A stretch of DNA of 64,000 nucleotides from positions 62,001 to 126,000 of the forward strand of contig NZ_AULV01000013.1 in the NCBI RefSeq assembly GCF_000422465.1. The letters are read 5' to 3'. The stretch comes from Paenibacillus harenae DSM 16969. Lineage in GTDB: Bacteria; Bacillota; Bacilli; Paenibacillales; Paenibacillaceae. This document shows, in pieces, positions 44,442-52,663 of the stretch (positions are counted from its first letter, which is position 1; the number at the start of each line of letters is the position of its first letter). A program made the translations under genes and the position numbers. The notes under the pieces are model-generated. The model ran no database searches, was not told the origin of the DNA, and was given only the letters and a program-made list of their open reading frames with translations.

Positions 44442-44470
44442 ATTATATGAGTGGAGTGGGTATATATTCG
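44442..44470 (-). promoter_or_regulatory. Sigma-E promoter candidate of spoIIID
   Basis: On the minus strand CGAATATA (44470-44463), 13 bases, CATATAAT (44449-44442). The -10 matches the SigE consensus CATAYAMT completely and the spacing is right. spoIIID is a known SigE-regulon gene. Confidence 0.65.
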
Positions 44471-44520
44471 TTATGGCCAAGCTTGACAAGCCCGAATGTG
44501 AATAATTTTTCATAAAAACG

Positions 44521-44548
44521 TAAAACAGGCAGGGGATTGACCCCTGCC
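44521..44548 (-). terminator. Terminator after spoIIQ
   Basis: On the minus strand GGCAGGGG, loop TCAAT, CCCCTGCC, then TGTTTTACGTTTTT. It begins 33 bases past the stop. Confidence 0.75.
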
Positions 44549-44580
44549 CGCACATCTTAAGACCTATTTTTTACTCGATG

Positions 44581-45324
44581 TTAGTTCTCGATCAGCGAAT
44601 TCGGATTAACCGGCTTGCCATCCTTGATCGTTTCATAATGCAGGTGGATACCCAGATCGCGGCCAACATCGTTCCGTCCGGCAATCGCGATTTTCGTGCC
44701 TTGCGTCACATCGTCGCCTTCAGCCACTTGAACCTCGGCTAAGCTTTGGTACACGGTCACCAAGCCGCCTTCATGCGTAATCTCGACGACATTGCCGTTA
44801 GTCGCATGCTTCGATACATGCGTTACCTTGCCGGACAGTGCAGCCAGTACATCAAAGGTATCCCCGTTCGGCGCTACAATATCGATGCCCGTATTGGGTG
44901 AAATCGTATTGCCGACTTGAACGAGTGCCGCCTCCTGCTCCTCCGCGCTTGCATTCTCATCGAAGTACGGACGCTCCACCTGCAGCGCTTCAAAGTTCGC
45001 CACCGGCCATTCCGCCTTCTCGTTGCCAACCACAACATCTGTTTCTTCATTCTGGCCTTTCGGCTCGTTCTCCGCCCCTTGTGCAACTTCAGTGGTGTCG
45101 GGAGTTCCCGTTACGGGAGCTGTGTCATCCGACGATCCCTGATAGATCCACATTAAGGTTACGATAATTGCTGCCGCGGCCATGAAGATTGCTGGAGATA
45201 CCCATCGCTTTGCGAACAGGCTCTTCCATCCACTGCTAGATTTGGCGGCAGACGTTCCTCCCAGAACAGTTTTGGGAGTTTCTTCTGGTCTTTGCTTCGG
45301 TTTGTTTTGGTTTTGATCATTCAT
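44581..45324 (-). CDS. spoIIQ: SpoIIQ, forespore engulfment protein (LytM fold)
   Basis: 247 aa, ATG at 45324 with GAGGTG 8 bases upstream. A cytoplasmic N-tail of about 40 residues, one membrane helix (PAIFMAAAAIIVTLMWIY), an acidic linker, then a LytM/M23 domain from about residue 125 to 240. It is made in the forespore and pairs with mother-cell SpoIIIAH to zip the engulfing membranes and form the feeding channel. The second metal-site motif is kept (HLHYE) but the first His is Asn (SPNTGIDI), so it is probably not a peptidase, as in B. subtilis. A sigma-F promoter candidate lies upstream; spoIID is the upstream neighbour. Confidence 0.93.
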   Translation of the reverse strand: MNDQNQNKPKQRPEETPKTVLGGTSAAKSSSGWKSLFAKRWVSPAIFMAAAAIIVTLMWIYQGSSDDTAPVTGTPDTTEVAQGAENEPKGQNEETDVVVGNEKAEWPVANFEALQVERPYFDENASAEEQEAALVQVGNTISPNTGIDIVAPNGDTFDVLAALSGKVTHVSKHATNGNVVEITHEGGLVTVYQSLAEVQVAEGDDVTQGTKIAIAGRNDVGRDLGIHLHYETIKDGKPVNPNSLIEN

Positions 45325-45345
45325 TTTTATATCACCTCACTAGCC

Positions 45346-45373
45346 ATTGTTGCCAGATCTGCTAGGTTTATAC
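45346..45373 (-). promoter_or_regulatory. Sigma-F promoter candidate of spoIIQ
   Basis: On the minus strand GTATA (45373-45369), 14 bases, GGCAACAAT (45354-45346), matching the SigF pattern GywTA / GGnrAnAnT. It lies in the short gap between spoIID and spoIIQ. spoIIQ is SigF-controlled in B. subtilis. Confidence 0.55.
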
Positions 45374-45392
45374 GTGAGGTGATTCGTATTTT

Positions 45393-46610
45393 TTAAGAGT
45401 TTGACGCGATTGCTATCTTCGAAGCTTGTTCGACCTTGGCGCCCGTATAATAGTAACGGATAATCTCGTCCGCCGTCTTGCCTTCATGGGCCATTCCGTT
45501 CGCTCCCCATTGGCTCATTCCGACGCCATGCCCGTAGCCGTAGGTCGTAATGGTAATAGAATCGCCTTTCACGCTCCATGTGAACTGCGAGGATGCGAGC
45601 CCCAGCTTCTCTCTCGCCTCCCGGCCCGTAAAGGCGGTTCCGGCGATAACCATTTCGGCGATGCGTCCGCCCTCCGTTTTCTCCGTTATCCGAATCGAAG
45701 GCTTGGCGCCGCCTTTCTTCTTTACCCCTAGCCTCCGGTAAAAATCATTCAGCGAAAGCTTGACCGTTTCCTTGTACTTCGGCGATAATTCTACATCCCA
45801 CGGGCTTGCCACGCTCCGCAAATAAGGAATTTCCTGCTGCCAGTAGTCCTCCGAGTTTTCCGTATACCCGTTGCTGGTTGAGAAAAATGCGGCTTCGATC
45901 GGTTCGCCCTCGTATGTAATAATTCGCCCTTTCGTCTGAGCGACCGCCTCATCCAGCTTGCTCATATGGCTCTTCCGATCATCCTCCGGCCACTTGTCTG
46001 CGAGCGCAGTCTTCGATAGATATACCTGATGGTCGATCGTATCCGTCACATCCGCTCCCGCAACCGGCATGCCGGCGTCAGCTCCTTGCCGCAGGCGCCT
46101 GATGATATAAGTACGCGCGGCAATCGCCTGGGCCTTCAGCGCCTCCAGCTCGAATTCTATCGGCATCTCCGCGGCAATAACGCCGCGGACGTAGGTTTCG
46201 AGAGGGACTCTCTCGATCCGTTTATCTTTCGTTAAATAGACACGAACCTCAAGCCGATCCGACGCATCGGCTGCATCCGGGGGCACCTTCGGCTTTGTTT
46301 CATCAATACTGCCACGCCTAGAGATTTTGTCCTGCTCATTCGCTTTGGAGGATGGCCGCGGTCCTACTTCTTTCCGCGTACTGCCAGCCGCCGATTCTTT
46401 CATGGTTACCTGCGCGCTCTTCCTCTCTCCTAAGTCTGTACGTTCCATCGCCCTGGCCTCCGACACATATTGAAGCTTATTTAAGGATAGCCTGAGTAAC
46501 ATGACGGTTCCGCCCAGCATGGCTCCAATGGCGAATAAAGCCAGCCATCTGCTTGTCCACAATCGTCCAGTCTTCCATAATAATAAAAAATCCCCTATCT
46601 TCCGGCTCAT
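45393..46610 (-). CDS. spoIID: SpoIID, engulfment peptidoglycan transglycosylase
   Basis: 405 aa. ATG at 46610 (MSRKIGDFLLLWKTGRLW) with GGAAGGAG 5 bases upstream; the longer open frame upstream lacks a start signal. It has an N-terminal membrane anchor (WLALFAIGAMLGGTVMLL), a linker of about 100 residues rich in Lys/Glu/Ser, then the SpoIID domain: LETYVRGVIAAEMPIEFELE (catalytic Glu region), ALKAQAIAARTYIIRR, then YGHGVGMSQWGANGMA and IIRYYYTGAKVE at the end. SpoIID cuts the glycan strand in the SpoIIDMP engulfment machine. In B. subtilis murAA precedes spoIID directly; here 10 kb intervene. Confidence 0.95.
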   Translation of the reverse strand: MSRKIGDFLLLWKTGRLWTSRWLALFAIGAMLGGTVMLLRLSLNKLQYVSEARAMERTDLGERKSAQVTMKESAAGSTRKEVGPRPSSKANEQDKISRRGSIDETKPKVPPDAADASDRLEVRVYLTKDKRIERVPLETYVRGVIAAEMPIEFELEALKAQAIAARTYIIRRLRQGADAGMPVAGADVTDTIDHQVYLSKTALADKWPEDDRKSHMSKLDEAVAQTKGRIITYEGEPIEAAFFSTSNGYTENSEDYWQQEIPYLRSVASPWDVELSPKYKETVKLSLNDFYRRLGVKKKGGAKPSIRITEKTEGGRIAEMVIAGTAFTGREAREKLGLASSQFTWSVKGDSITITTYGYGHGVGMSQWGANGMAHEGKTADEIIRYYYTGAKVEQASKIAIASNS

Positions 46611-46631
46611 GAATTCTCCTTCCAGCTTAGC

Positions 46632-46682
46632 CTTAAGAGAGAGCGGACATGCTCCGGGCAAACCCGGATGCTCTCTCTTTCT
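46632..46682. other. Stem-loop between the ABC exporter operon and spoIID
   Basis: AGAGAGAGC and GCTCTCTCT form the outer stem and CCGGG/CCCGG an inner hairpin. Neither strand has a U-run directly after it. It may end the exporter operon or lie in the spoIID leader. Confidence 0.45.
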
Positions 46683-46704
46683 CTTAAAGCGGCCTTGATA
46701 ATTC

Positions 46705-46712
46705 ATTCTATG
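46705..46712 (-). promoter_or_regulatory. Possible sigma-E -10 element of spoIID
   Basis: CATAGAAT on the minus strand resembles the SigE -10 (CATAYAMT; the B. subtilis spoIID -10 is of CATAGA type). No good -35 is visible. Confidence 0.3.
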
Positions 46713-46744
46713 AGCCGAAATGATAGGGTAGAACCGTTTACTTG

Positions 46745-47935
46745 TTAATCATGCCGCAGCGCGTCGACCGGCTTCAAGCCCGCTGCCTTGTTGGCAGGCA
46801 AATAACCGAACACGACGCCGACGAACGCGGAGAAGGCAAACGCCAATATCACGGTATTGACCGGCACCTCCGTATCGGATTGCATCATCATGCCGATCAC
46901 AAATGAAGCGACATAGCCGAGCCCGATTCCAAACGCGCCTCCCAGTCCGCTGATGCAGACAGCCTCTACCAGAAACTGAAATAAAATATCCCTTTTCTTA
47001 GCCCCTAACGATTTGCGGATCCCGATCTCGCGGGTCCGCTCCGTTACGGACACGAGCATAATATTCATTATTCCGATTCCGCCGACGATAAGCGAGATGA
47101 TCGCTACATAGATCAGCTGCCTGTTCATCGTTTCATTAACCGAGTTCAGCGTCTCCATCGCTTTCTCTTGATTGAACACGCGGTAGGCGTTCTCATTCCC
47201 GCGGAATTTCTCATAGAGTACGGCCTCCGCTCCCGCGACCGCCGCATCCATTTGATCGATGTCCTCTACCATCAGATGAATGGTAGAAACGCCGCTTATT
47301 TGAAACACTTTCTGCGCCGTTGTGATCGGAATCAGAATTTTCTCGTCGTTCGAGCCCGTCAGCGAGCTGCCCTGCGATTCAAGCAGACCGACGATGGTAA
47401 AATGATAGCCGTTAATCGTGATTTTTTTGCCGACCGCGGCAAGGGGATCCTCTCCTTCTTCTTCAAACAGATCCTTCGCGGTATCCACACCGATAAGCGC
47501 TACTTTTGTATGGTTGGTCAAATCCGGAGCGGCGATAAATCTACCGTCCTGCACCGGAAAATCCTTCACATCCTCGTACGCCGGCGTTATTCCATTTACT
47601 TCAACGGACACCTGCGTCTTGCCGTATTTCGCAAAAGCATCGCCGCTCGTAATTGGCGCAACTCCGGCCACGTTCGTTACGTCCTCCAGTTCATTCGCTT
47701 CGTCTACGGATAGGGTGGTCACCGTTCCGCGTCCGGAAATCGTAATCTGCAGCGAGTTCGGACTTCCGAGCGAGGAAACCTGTTTGGCTACCTCATTCGA
47801 GGAGGCGCGGCCCATTGCAACCAAAGCGATGACCGTAGCAACGCCGATCAGAATGCCAAGCATAGACAAAATCGTTCTAAGCTTGTTGGACAACACGCTC
47901 ATGACTGCCATCCTGAGCCCCTGCGTCAGTTTCAT
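46745..47935 (-). CDS. ABC transporter permease, MacB/FtsX type
   Basis: 396 aa. ATG at 47935 (MKLTQGLRMAVMSVLSNKLR) with AAAGGAGAGG upstream; overlaps the ATPase gene by 59 bases. N-terminal membrane helix (TILSMLGILIGVATVIALVA), a MacB periplasmic core domain of about 220 residues, then three helices in an FtsX-type permease domain (TREIGIRKSLGAKKRDILFQ, SGLGGAFGIGLGY). Together with the adaptor (48635-50164) and the ATPase (47877-48638) it forms a tripartite-like mechanotransmission exporter (YknXYZ/MacAB type). Such systems export toxic peptides or siderophores; the substrate here is not shown. Confidence 0.93.
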   Translation of the reverse strand: MKLTQGLRMAVMSVLSNKLRTILSMLGILIGVATVIALVAMGRASSNEVAKQVSSLGSPNSLQITISGRGTVTTLSVDEANELEDVTNVAGVAPITSGDAFAKYGKTQVSVEVNGITPAYEDVKDFPVQDGRFIAAPDLTNHTKVALIGVDTAKDLFEEEGEDPLAAVGKKITINGYHFTIVGLLESQGSSLTGSNDEKILIPITTAQKVFQISGVSTIHLMVEDIDQMDAAVAGAEAVLYEKFRGNENAYRVFNQEKAMETLNSVNETMNRQLIYVAIISLIVGGIGIMNIMLVSVTERTREIGIRKSLGAKKRDILFQFLVEAVCISGLGGAFGIGLGYVASFVIGMMMQSDTEVPVNTVILAFAFSAFVGVVFGYLPANKAAGLKPVDALRHD

Positions 47936-48638
47936 CGCCGCCTCTCCTTTCCTGCTCCGACAACACCCCGTCCCGTATAATGACACTACGGCTGGCCCGC
48001 TGGGCAACTTCCATATCATGCGTGATTAGAACGATCGTCTGGCCTGCCCGGTTCAGCCCCTCCATCATGCCGAGCACTTCCATGCCGGTTCTCGAATCCA
48101 GCGCTCCCGTCGGTTCGTCGGCCAGCAGAAGCGGCGGATTCGTCGCGAGCGCCCTGGCGATCGCGACTCTCTGCTGCTGCCCGCCGGACAGCTCATTCGG
48201 CCGGTGGGCAATCCGCGGCCCGAGCCCGACCCTCTCCAGCGCTTCCATTGCCCTCGCTTTCCGTTCTTTACCGGATAACCCCCGGTATATTAGCGGGAGC
48301 TCGCAGTTTTCAAGTGCCGTCAGCCTGGGCAGCAAATGATAGCCCTGAAAGATAAATCCGATCTTCTTATTCCGTATCTCGGTCAGCTTGTTGTCGCTCT
48401 GTCCGGTCACTTCAAGACCCTCCAGCTTATAGCTTCCTTCACTCGGCGTATCCAGGCATCCGATAATGTTCATTAACGTCGATTTTCCCGAGCCGGACGG
48501 ACCGACGATAGCAAGAAACTCCCCGTGGTTAACCCGCAGCGATACTTGATGCAGAACCGTCGTTTTCTCCCGCGCCATCCTATAGGATTTCGTCACGTCG
48601 GCCATCTCGATCAACGGCGTCGTATGATTTGCACTCAT
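47877..48638 (-). CDS. ABC transporter ATPase, MacB/LolD type
   Basis: 253 aa. ATG at 48638 overlaps the adaptor stop (ATGA). Walker A GPSGSGKSTLMN, Q-loop IFQGYHLLPRLTALEN, signature LSGGQQQRVAIARALA, Walker B LLLADEPTGALD and H-loop VLITHDME are all intact. A hydrophilic tail of 25 residues (EQERRGGDETDAGAQDGSHE) extends past the usual end; its DNA overlaps the permease gene start. It powers the exporter formed with its two neighbours. Confidence 0.95.
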   Translation of the reverse strand: MSANHTTPLIEMADVTKSYRMAREKTTVLHQVSLRVNHGEFLAIVGPSGSGKSTLMNIIGCLDTPSEGSYKLEGLEVTGQSDNKLTEIRNKKIGFIFQGYHLLPRLTALENCELPLIYRGLSGKERKARAMEALERVGLGPRIAHRPNELSGGQQQRVAIARALATNPPLLLADEPTGALDSRTGMEVLGMMEGLNRAGQTIVLITHDMEVAQRASRSVIIRDGVLSEQERRGGDETDAGAQDGSHERVVQQA

Positions 48639-50164
48639 CTCTCTCCACCGCCCGGCATGACTCTTACTGCTCCGCTTCCGCCGGCGGGGAAACCGCCCAT
48701 GCCGCCGTCCGGGAAGGTGCCTATGAACTCGCTTCGCATATTTTGCATCTGTTCTTCCGTGCCGCTGCCCATACCCGGAGTCCCTTGCGCGATCGGAACA
48801 AGGACACTGTCCCCTTCCGCCAGGCCGGATACGATTTCAACAAAATTTTCATTGCTAAGGCCCGTCGTCACTTCCGCAAGCGTCCCGCCAAGCGTATCTA
48901 TACGGCTCGCCAGACGATCCGCTATGCCGCCGCCTCCGCCTCCGGCCGGCGCTTGGCCGCCTGAGACCGGCCCTGTTCCATCTGCAGGCGCATTCCCGCC
49001 CGTTGTCGGAGCCTCTCCGCCAGCCGGCGCTTGCCCACCTGCGGACGGTGCCGTTCCTCCTACAGGCGCCTTACCGCTTGCCGAAGGCGCCGTTCCTCCC
49101 GCCGGCGCTTGCCTGTCTGCCGAAGGCGCTTGGCCGTCCGCATCCGCCGCTTCCCCGGCCTGGCCGCGGCGGCCGCCTGCCTGCGTACCGTCTCCCGCCT
49201 TACCCGCAGCACCCGCCTCTCCGCCTTCCTCAGCTGGAACGCGCACGAATGAACGATTGCCTACAGCCACAACGGCATTCACGGGAACAAGAACAATGTT
49301 TTCCTTAGACTCGATTGTGATGGCTGCTTCGCCTGACATCCCGACCTTTACGCCTTCGATATCTTTCAATAACAGGCTTACTTCAAAAGCCGACGAGCCG
49401 TTGCTCGCGCTGCCTTCCCGCGCGATCTCCGAGACGGCAGCTTTGATCGTCCTATCCGTAATCGCGCTTAACGTAATATCAACGGCCTGACCGACTTTTA
49501 CCGATGGGATATCAAGCTCATCGACCGAGGTCACGAATTCAAGCCGCGTGTAATCGACTATAGTTGCGATTGTCGTATTCGACTGCACCTCATCGCCGGC
49601 TTCTATGTCCATTTCGATCACCTCACCGTCGATCGAAGCGATTACCGCTTTCTCTTCTTTGCTTTGCTCTTCATAAATTTCCTGCAGATCATCCTCATAA
49701 TCGATAATATCCGACTTCGCATCCTCTATTTTTTTCTCTAAATCCTTTTTGGTCGCCTCTTCGTTCTCCGTCCCCGTCGCTTCCTTATAGCTTTCCTGAT
49801 AGCCTTCCATATCAGCTTCGAGCTTCGTGACGTTTTTTTGAATCGATTCGATTTGATCGTCATAATCGTCCGTATCCTCGAACGTAACGAGAACCTGACC
49901 TGCCTTGACCATATCGCCTTCTTTTACATGAACAGCCGCTATTGTCCCGCTCTTGCCGGCCGTCACCGTCTCCCTCGACTTCGCGGCTACCGAGCCCGTC
50001 CCGCTGATTTGTTTGATTATGGATCCTTTTGTCGCGGTTACCGTCAAAGCCTGGGCGGCCTCGCCTGCCCCTTCGGTATCTTTGCCAAAATAATAATAGT
50101 AGGCTCCCGCCCCGGATGCGGCAAGGATCAAAATAACGCCAAGCCAAATCGCCCATTTCTTCAT
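48635..50164 (-). CDS. Membrane-fusion-type adaptor of an ABC exporter
   Basis: 509 aa, ATG at 50164. One N-terminal membrane helix (WAIWLGVILILAASGAGAYY), a lipoyl/barrel-sandwich part (GKSGTIAAVHVKEGDMVKAG ... IASIDGEVIEMDIEAGDEVQ) split by a coiled-coil hairpin (about residues 105-175), then a beta-barrel domain (VGQAVDITLSAITDRTIKAA). A low-complexity insert of Gly/Ala/Pro/Gln (about residues 310-410, units like GGQAPAGG and GTAPSAG) interrupts the membrane-proximal region before the last domain (ATVTTGLSN-like EVTTGLSNENFVEIVSGL). It is YknX/MacA-like and first in the operon with the ATPase and permease. The insert is unusual for the family. Confidence 0.9.
   Translation of the reverse strand: MKKWAIWLGVILILAASGAGAYYYYFGKDTEGAGEAAQALTVTATKGSIIKQISGTGSVAAKSRETVTAGKSGTIAAVHVKEGDMVKAGQVLVTFEDTDDYDDQIESIQKNVTKLEADMEGYQESYKEATGTENEEATKKDLEKKIEDAKSDIIDYEDDLQEIYEEQSKEEKAVIASIDGEVIEMDIEAGDEVQSNTTIATIVDYTRLEFVTSVDELDIPSVKVGQAVDITLSAITDRTIKAAVSEIAREGSASNGSSAFEVSLLLKDIEGVKVGMSGEAAITIESKENIVLVPVNAVVAVGNRSFVRVPAEEGGEAGAAGKAGDGTQAGGRRGQAGEAADADGQAPSADRQAPAGGTAPSASGKAPVGGTAPSAGGQAPAGGEAPTTGGNAPADGTGPVSGGQAPAGGGGGGIADRLASRIDTLGGTLAEVTTGLSNENFVEIVSGLAEGDSVLVPIAQGTPGMGSGTEEQMQNMRSEFIGTFPDGGMGGFPAGGSGAVRVMPGGGER
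48945..49140 (-). repeat. Tandem repeat coding Gly/Ala/Pro-rich linker
   Basis: Repeats of about 39 bases coding 13 residues of the pattern xAPAGG-xAPSxGG, five to six imperfect copies, inside the adaptor gene. Confidence 0.75.
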
Positions 50165-50280
50165 TTACTATACTCCACCCTCCATCGGACTTTATCAGGA
50201 TGACTATAGCACCGTAAAATGAACGCAACATGAACAACTTTCCAGTCCCATACCCGAATATAGGAAAGGAATAGGTATAA

Positions 50281-50333
50281 CAAAAAAGGGCGCCGCCGCA
50301 ACTCCTTCCAAGTGGAGAGAATGGGCGATACCC
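50281..50333 (-). terminator. Terminator after the GH32 gene
   Basis: On the minus strand GGG..CGCC pairs with GGCG..CCC with a 3x3 internal loop, an inner TCC/GGA hairpin, then TTTTTTG. It begins 26 bases past the stop. Confidence 0.55.
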
Positions 50334-50359
50334 TAAATGTTCACATCAATAGTCTTTTA

Positions 50360-51811
50360 TTAAATATCCCATTTCTTGAAGGATACCATTGAACAGGAGC
50401 CTATTGCATACGCTTTAATGCCAAGCGATTGTGCGCCCGGGTAGATACGCCCTGTCATTACTTTTGCGCCGCCTTGGATAAAAACTTCAACGGATGATTT
50501 GTCGACGAAAACCCGAAGCTCCAGAAGCCCGTCATTCAGCCCGACTTTCGTCCTGCGCTCGCCGCCCAGGCCGATCCCGGCCTTGTCGCGGTTAAAGCGG
50601 AACCGTCCATCCGCAGCGCTATAGGATAATACCGTCTCTTCATCGCCATGAACGCGAAGCTTCAGTCCGAATTCCTCGGCTTGATCCGCACGGAAAACGA
50701 CCTCGAGCTCGTAGCTGTCTCCGCTCACACCCAAGTCCAGCTCGCCGTCAATCAAAACATTAGAAGCCTCATAGCCGTTTTGGCGATAAACAGCCATTTC
50801 TTCTATCGGCTTAAAAAACAATTTATCTCCCTGCATAACGACCTCGCGAGGAAGCGTCATCGCTCCTGCCCAATAGTGTCCAAGCTGCGTCGGAATTTCC
50901 GTCTCCCAAGTCTCCATCCAGCCGATGACGATGCGTCTTCCGTTATCATCAATGGTTGTTTGCGGGGCATAGAAATCAAAGCCGCAGTCGATTTGCTCAT
51001 ACCGGTCATACAGGAAACGGCCATGCTCCGTGTCCAAACGGCCAATCATGTAGGCAGTCGAGTGCAGATTTTGAAAGTCGTCTCCTTGCGCCGGCATGCG
51101 CTGAGGCGACAGCATGAGTACGTCTTGCCCCTCCAACTCGAAGAGGTCCGGACATTCCCAGTTGTCCCCCATATGCCCGTCGCTTCGTGCGATTTCATTT
51201 ACGAAGGTCCAATTCAGCAAGTCGTCTGACCGGTACATTAATAGAAGTCCGCTGCCCTTTCCGTCATTCGACCCTAAGACGGCATAGTAACCGCCGTCAC
51301 GCTCGAACACCTTCGGATCGCGGAAATCCTTTTGGCTGACATCTGCCGGAATTTGCTCCGGCCGAATCACCGGATTGCTTGCAAGCTTCTGAAAATGGAC
51401 ACCGTCGTCGGACACGGCAATATTTTGATTTTGACTGTAGTGCACTTCCTTGTCCGGCCCTGTCACGATATGCCCCGTATACATCAAATAAAGCATACCG
51501 CCCTTCTCGATCGCACTGCCGGAGAAGCATCCGTCACGGTCGTATTCCTGATCCGGCGCCAACGCCACCGGCAAGTGCTTCCACTCGATTAAATCGCGGC
51601 TGACCGCATGGCCCCAATGCATCGGCCCCCATACCGGCTGATACGGATAGTGCTGATAGAACATATGGTATTCCCCGTTAAAATAAACAAATCCGTTCGG
51701 ATCGTTCATCCAGCCAAACTCGCTCATCAGATGGTAGCGCAGCCGGTACTCCCCGTTCAGCAAATGTTTTCTGCTCTCAATAAACTTGTCGGCATTTTCG
51801 CGTGTGTACAA
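50360..51811 (-). CDS. GH32 beta-fructosidase (sucrase/fructan hydrolase)
   Basis: 483 aa, TTG start at 51811 with AGGAT upstream. Family GH32 with a five-bladed propeller and C-terminal beta-sandwich. Nucleophile Asp37 in GWMNDPNG, transition-state Asp in DFRDPKVF, acid/base Glu in NWECPDLFEL; the sandwich ends with VDKSSVEVFIQGG. No signal peptide, so it works in the cytoplasm. It is the last gene of the lacI-regulated importer operon, 24 bases after a permease. Because an ABC importer brings sugar in unphosphorylated, the substrate is more likely free sucrose or short fructo-oligosaccharides than sucrose-6-phosphate; sacA in databases covers both. Confidence 0.92.
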   Translation of the reverse strand: MYTRENADKFIESRKHLLNGEYRLRYHLMSEFGWMNDPNGFVYFNGEYHMFYQHYPYQPVWGPMHWGHAVSRDLIEWKHLPVALAPDQEYDRDGCFSGSAIEKGGMLYLMYTGHIVTGPDKEVHYSQNQNIAVSDDGVHFQKLASNPVIRPEQIPADVSQKDFRDPKVFERDGGYYAVLGSNDGKGSGLLLMYRSDDLLNWTFVNEIARSDGHMGDNWECPDLFELEGQDVLMLSPQRMPAQGDDFQNLHSTAYMIGRLDTEHGRFLYDRYEQIDCGFDFYAPQTTIDDNGRRIVIGWMETWETEIPTQLGHYWAGAMTLPREVVMQGDKLFFKPIEEMAVYRQNGYEASNVLIDGELDLGVSGDSYELEVVFRADQAEEFGLKLRVHGDEETVLSYSAADGRFRFNRDKAGIGLGGERRTKVGLNDGLLELRVFVDKSSVEVFIQGGAKVMTGRIYPGAQSLGIKAYAIGSCSMVSFKKWDI

Positions 51812-51835
51812 GATAAAGCATCCTACCCTTACTCG

Positions 51836-52663
51836 TTATTTAATGGAGCCTTGCATAACCCCTTGAATAATATATTTTTGCGCGAATAAATAAACGATCA
51901 GCACAGGCAGTATGGTCAGCATAAGACCAGCCATCAACGGGCCGTAATCGACGGTGTACGTACCGAAGAAATAAAAGGTCGAGAGCGGAAGCGTTCTTTC
52001 TTCCGGCGCAATCAGCACCAGAGAAGGAAGCAGGAAGTCGTTCCATATCCAGAGTACGTTCAAAATAGCGATCGTAACCGTAGTCGGCGTCAGCACCGGG
52101 AATACGATGCGGAAAAAGGTTTGCGTTCTTGTGCACCCGTCTATGAGCGCCGCTTCTTCAAGCTCGGCCGGGATGCTTTTCACAAATCCGTGGTAAATAA
52201 ACACAGCCAGAGGGCTGCCAAATCCGATGTACATATAGATCAGGGCCCATTTGCTGTCCAGAAAGCCAATGGATCCGTATATTTTGACGAGAGGAATCAT
52301 AATCGCTTGGAATGGGATAATCATGGCTGCGACCATTAAGAAGAACGTATATTGGTTGAGCTTCGTTTGATGCCTGACAAAATAATGAGCCGTCATAGCT
52401 GCCAGAAGCGAAATGAGCAACACGCTGAGCACCGTTATCATAATTGAGTTTGAAAATGCGGAGACATAATCCATTTTACCGAATGCGTCCGAATAATTGG
52501 TCATGTTGAAGCTCTCCGGCAGCGAAAGCGGACTTGATGTAATGGCTTTATTCTCTTTAAACGAATTAACGAGCAGAAGCAGGAACGGGAAAACGAACAG
52601 CAGCAAGCAGACGAAGAGGACGGCGAATTTCGACCAAGCGACCGTAGAACTCGAGTTTTTCAT
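51836..52663 (-). CDS. Sugar ABC transporter permease (MalG type)
   Basis: 275 aa, ATG at 52663 overlapping the stop of the upstream permease by one base (TAATG). Six membrane helices, with the EAA loop EEAALIDGCTRTQTFFRIVFP for contact with the ATPase. The C-terminal end (AQKYIIQGVMQGSIK) is typical of the carbohydrate uptake-1 family. It forms the channel with the other permease. Confidence 0.95.
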   Translation of the reverse strand: MKNSSSTVAWSKFAVLFVCLLLFVFPFLLLLVNSFKENKAITSSPLSLPESFNMTNYSDAFGKMDYVSAFSNSIMITVLSVLLISLLAAMTAHYFVRHQTKLNQYTFFLMVAAMIIPFQAIMIPLVKIYGSIGFLDSKWALIYMYIGFGSPLAVFIYHGFVKSIPAELEEAALIDGCTRTQTFFRIVFPVLTPTTVTIAILNVLWIWNDFLLPSLVLIAPEERTLPLSTFYFFGTYTVDYGPLMAGLMLTILPVLIVYLFAQKYIIQGVMQGSIK

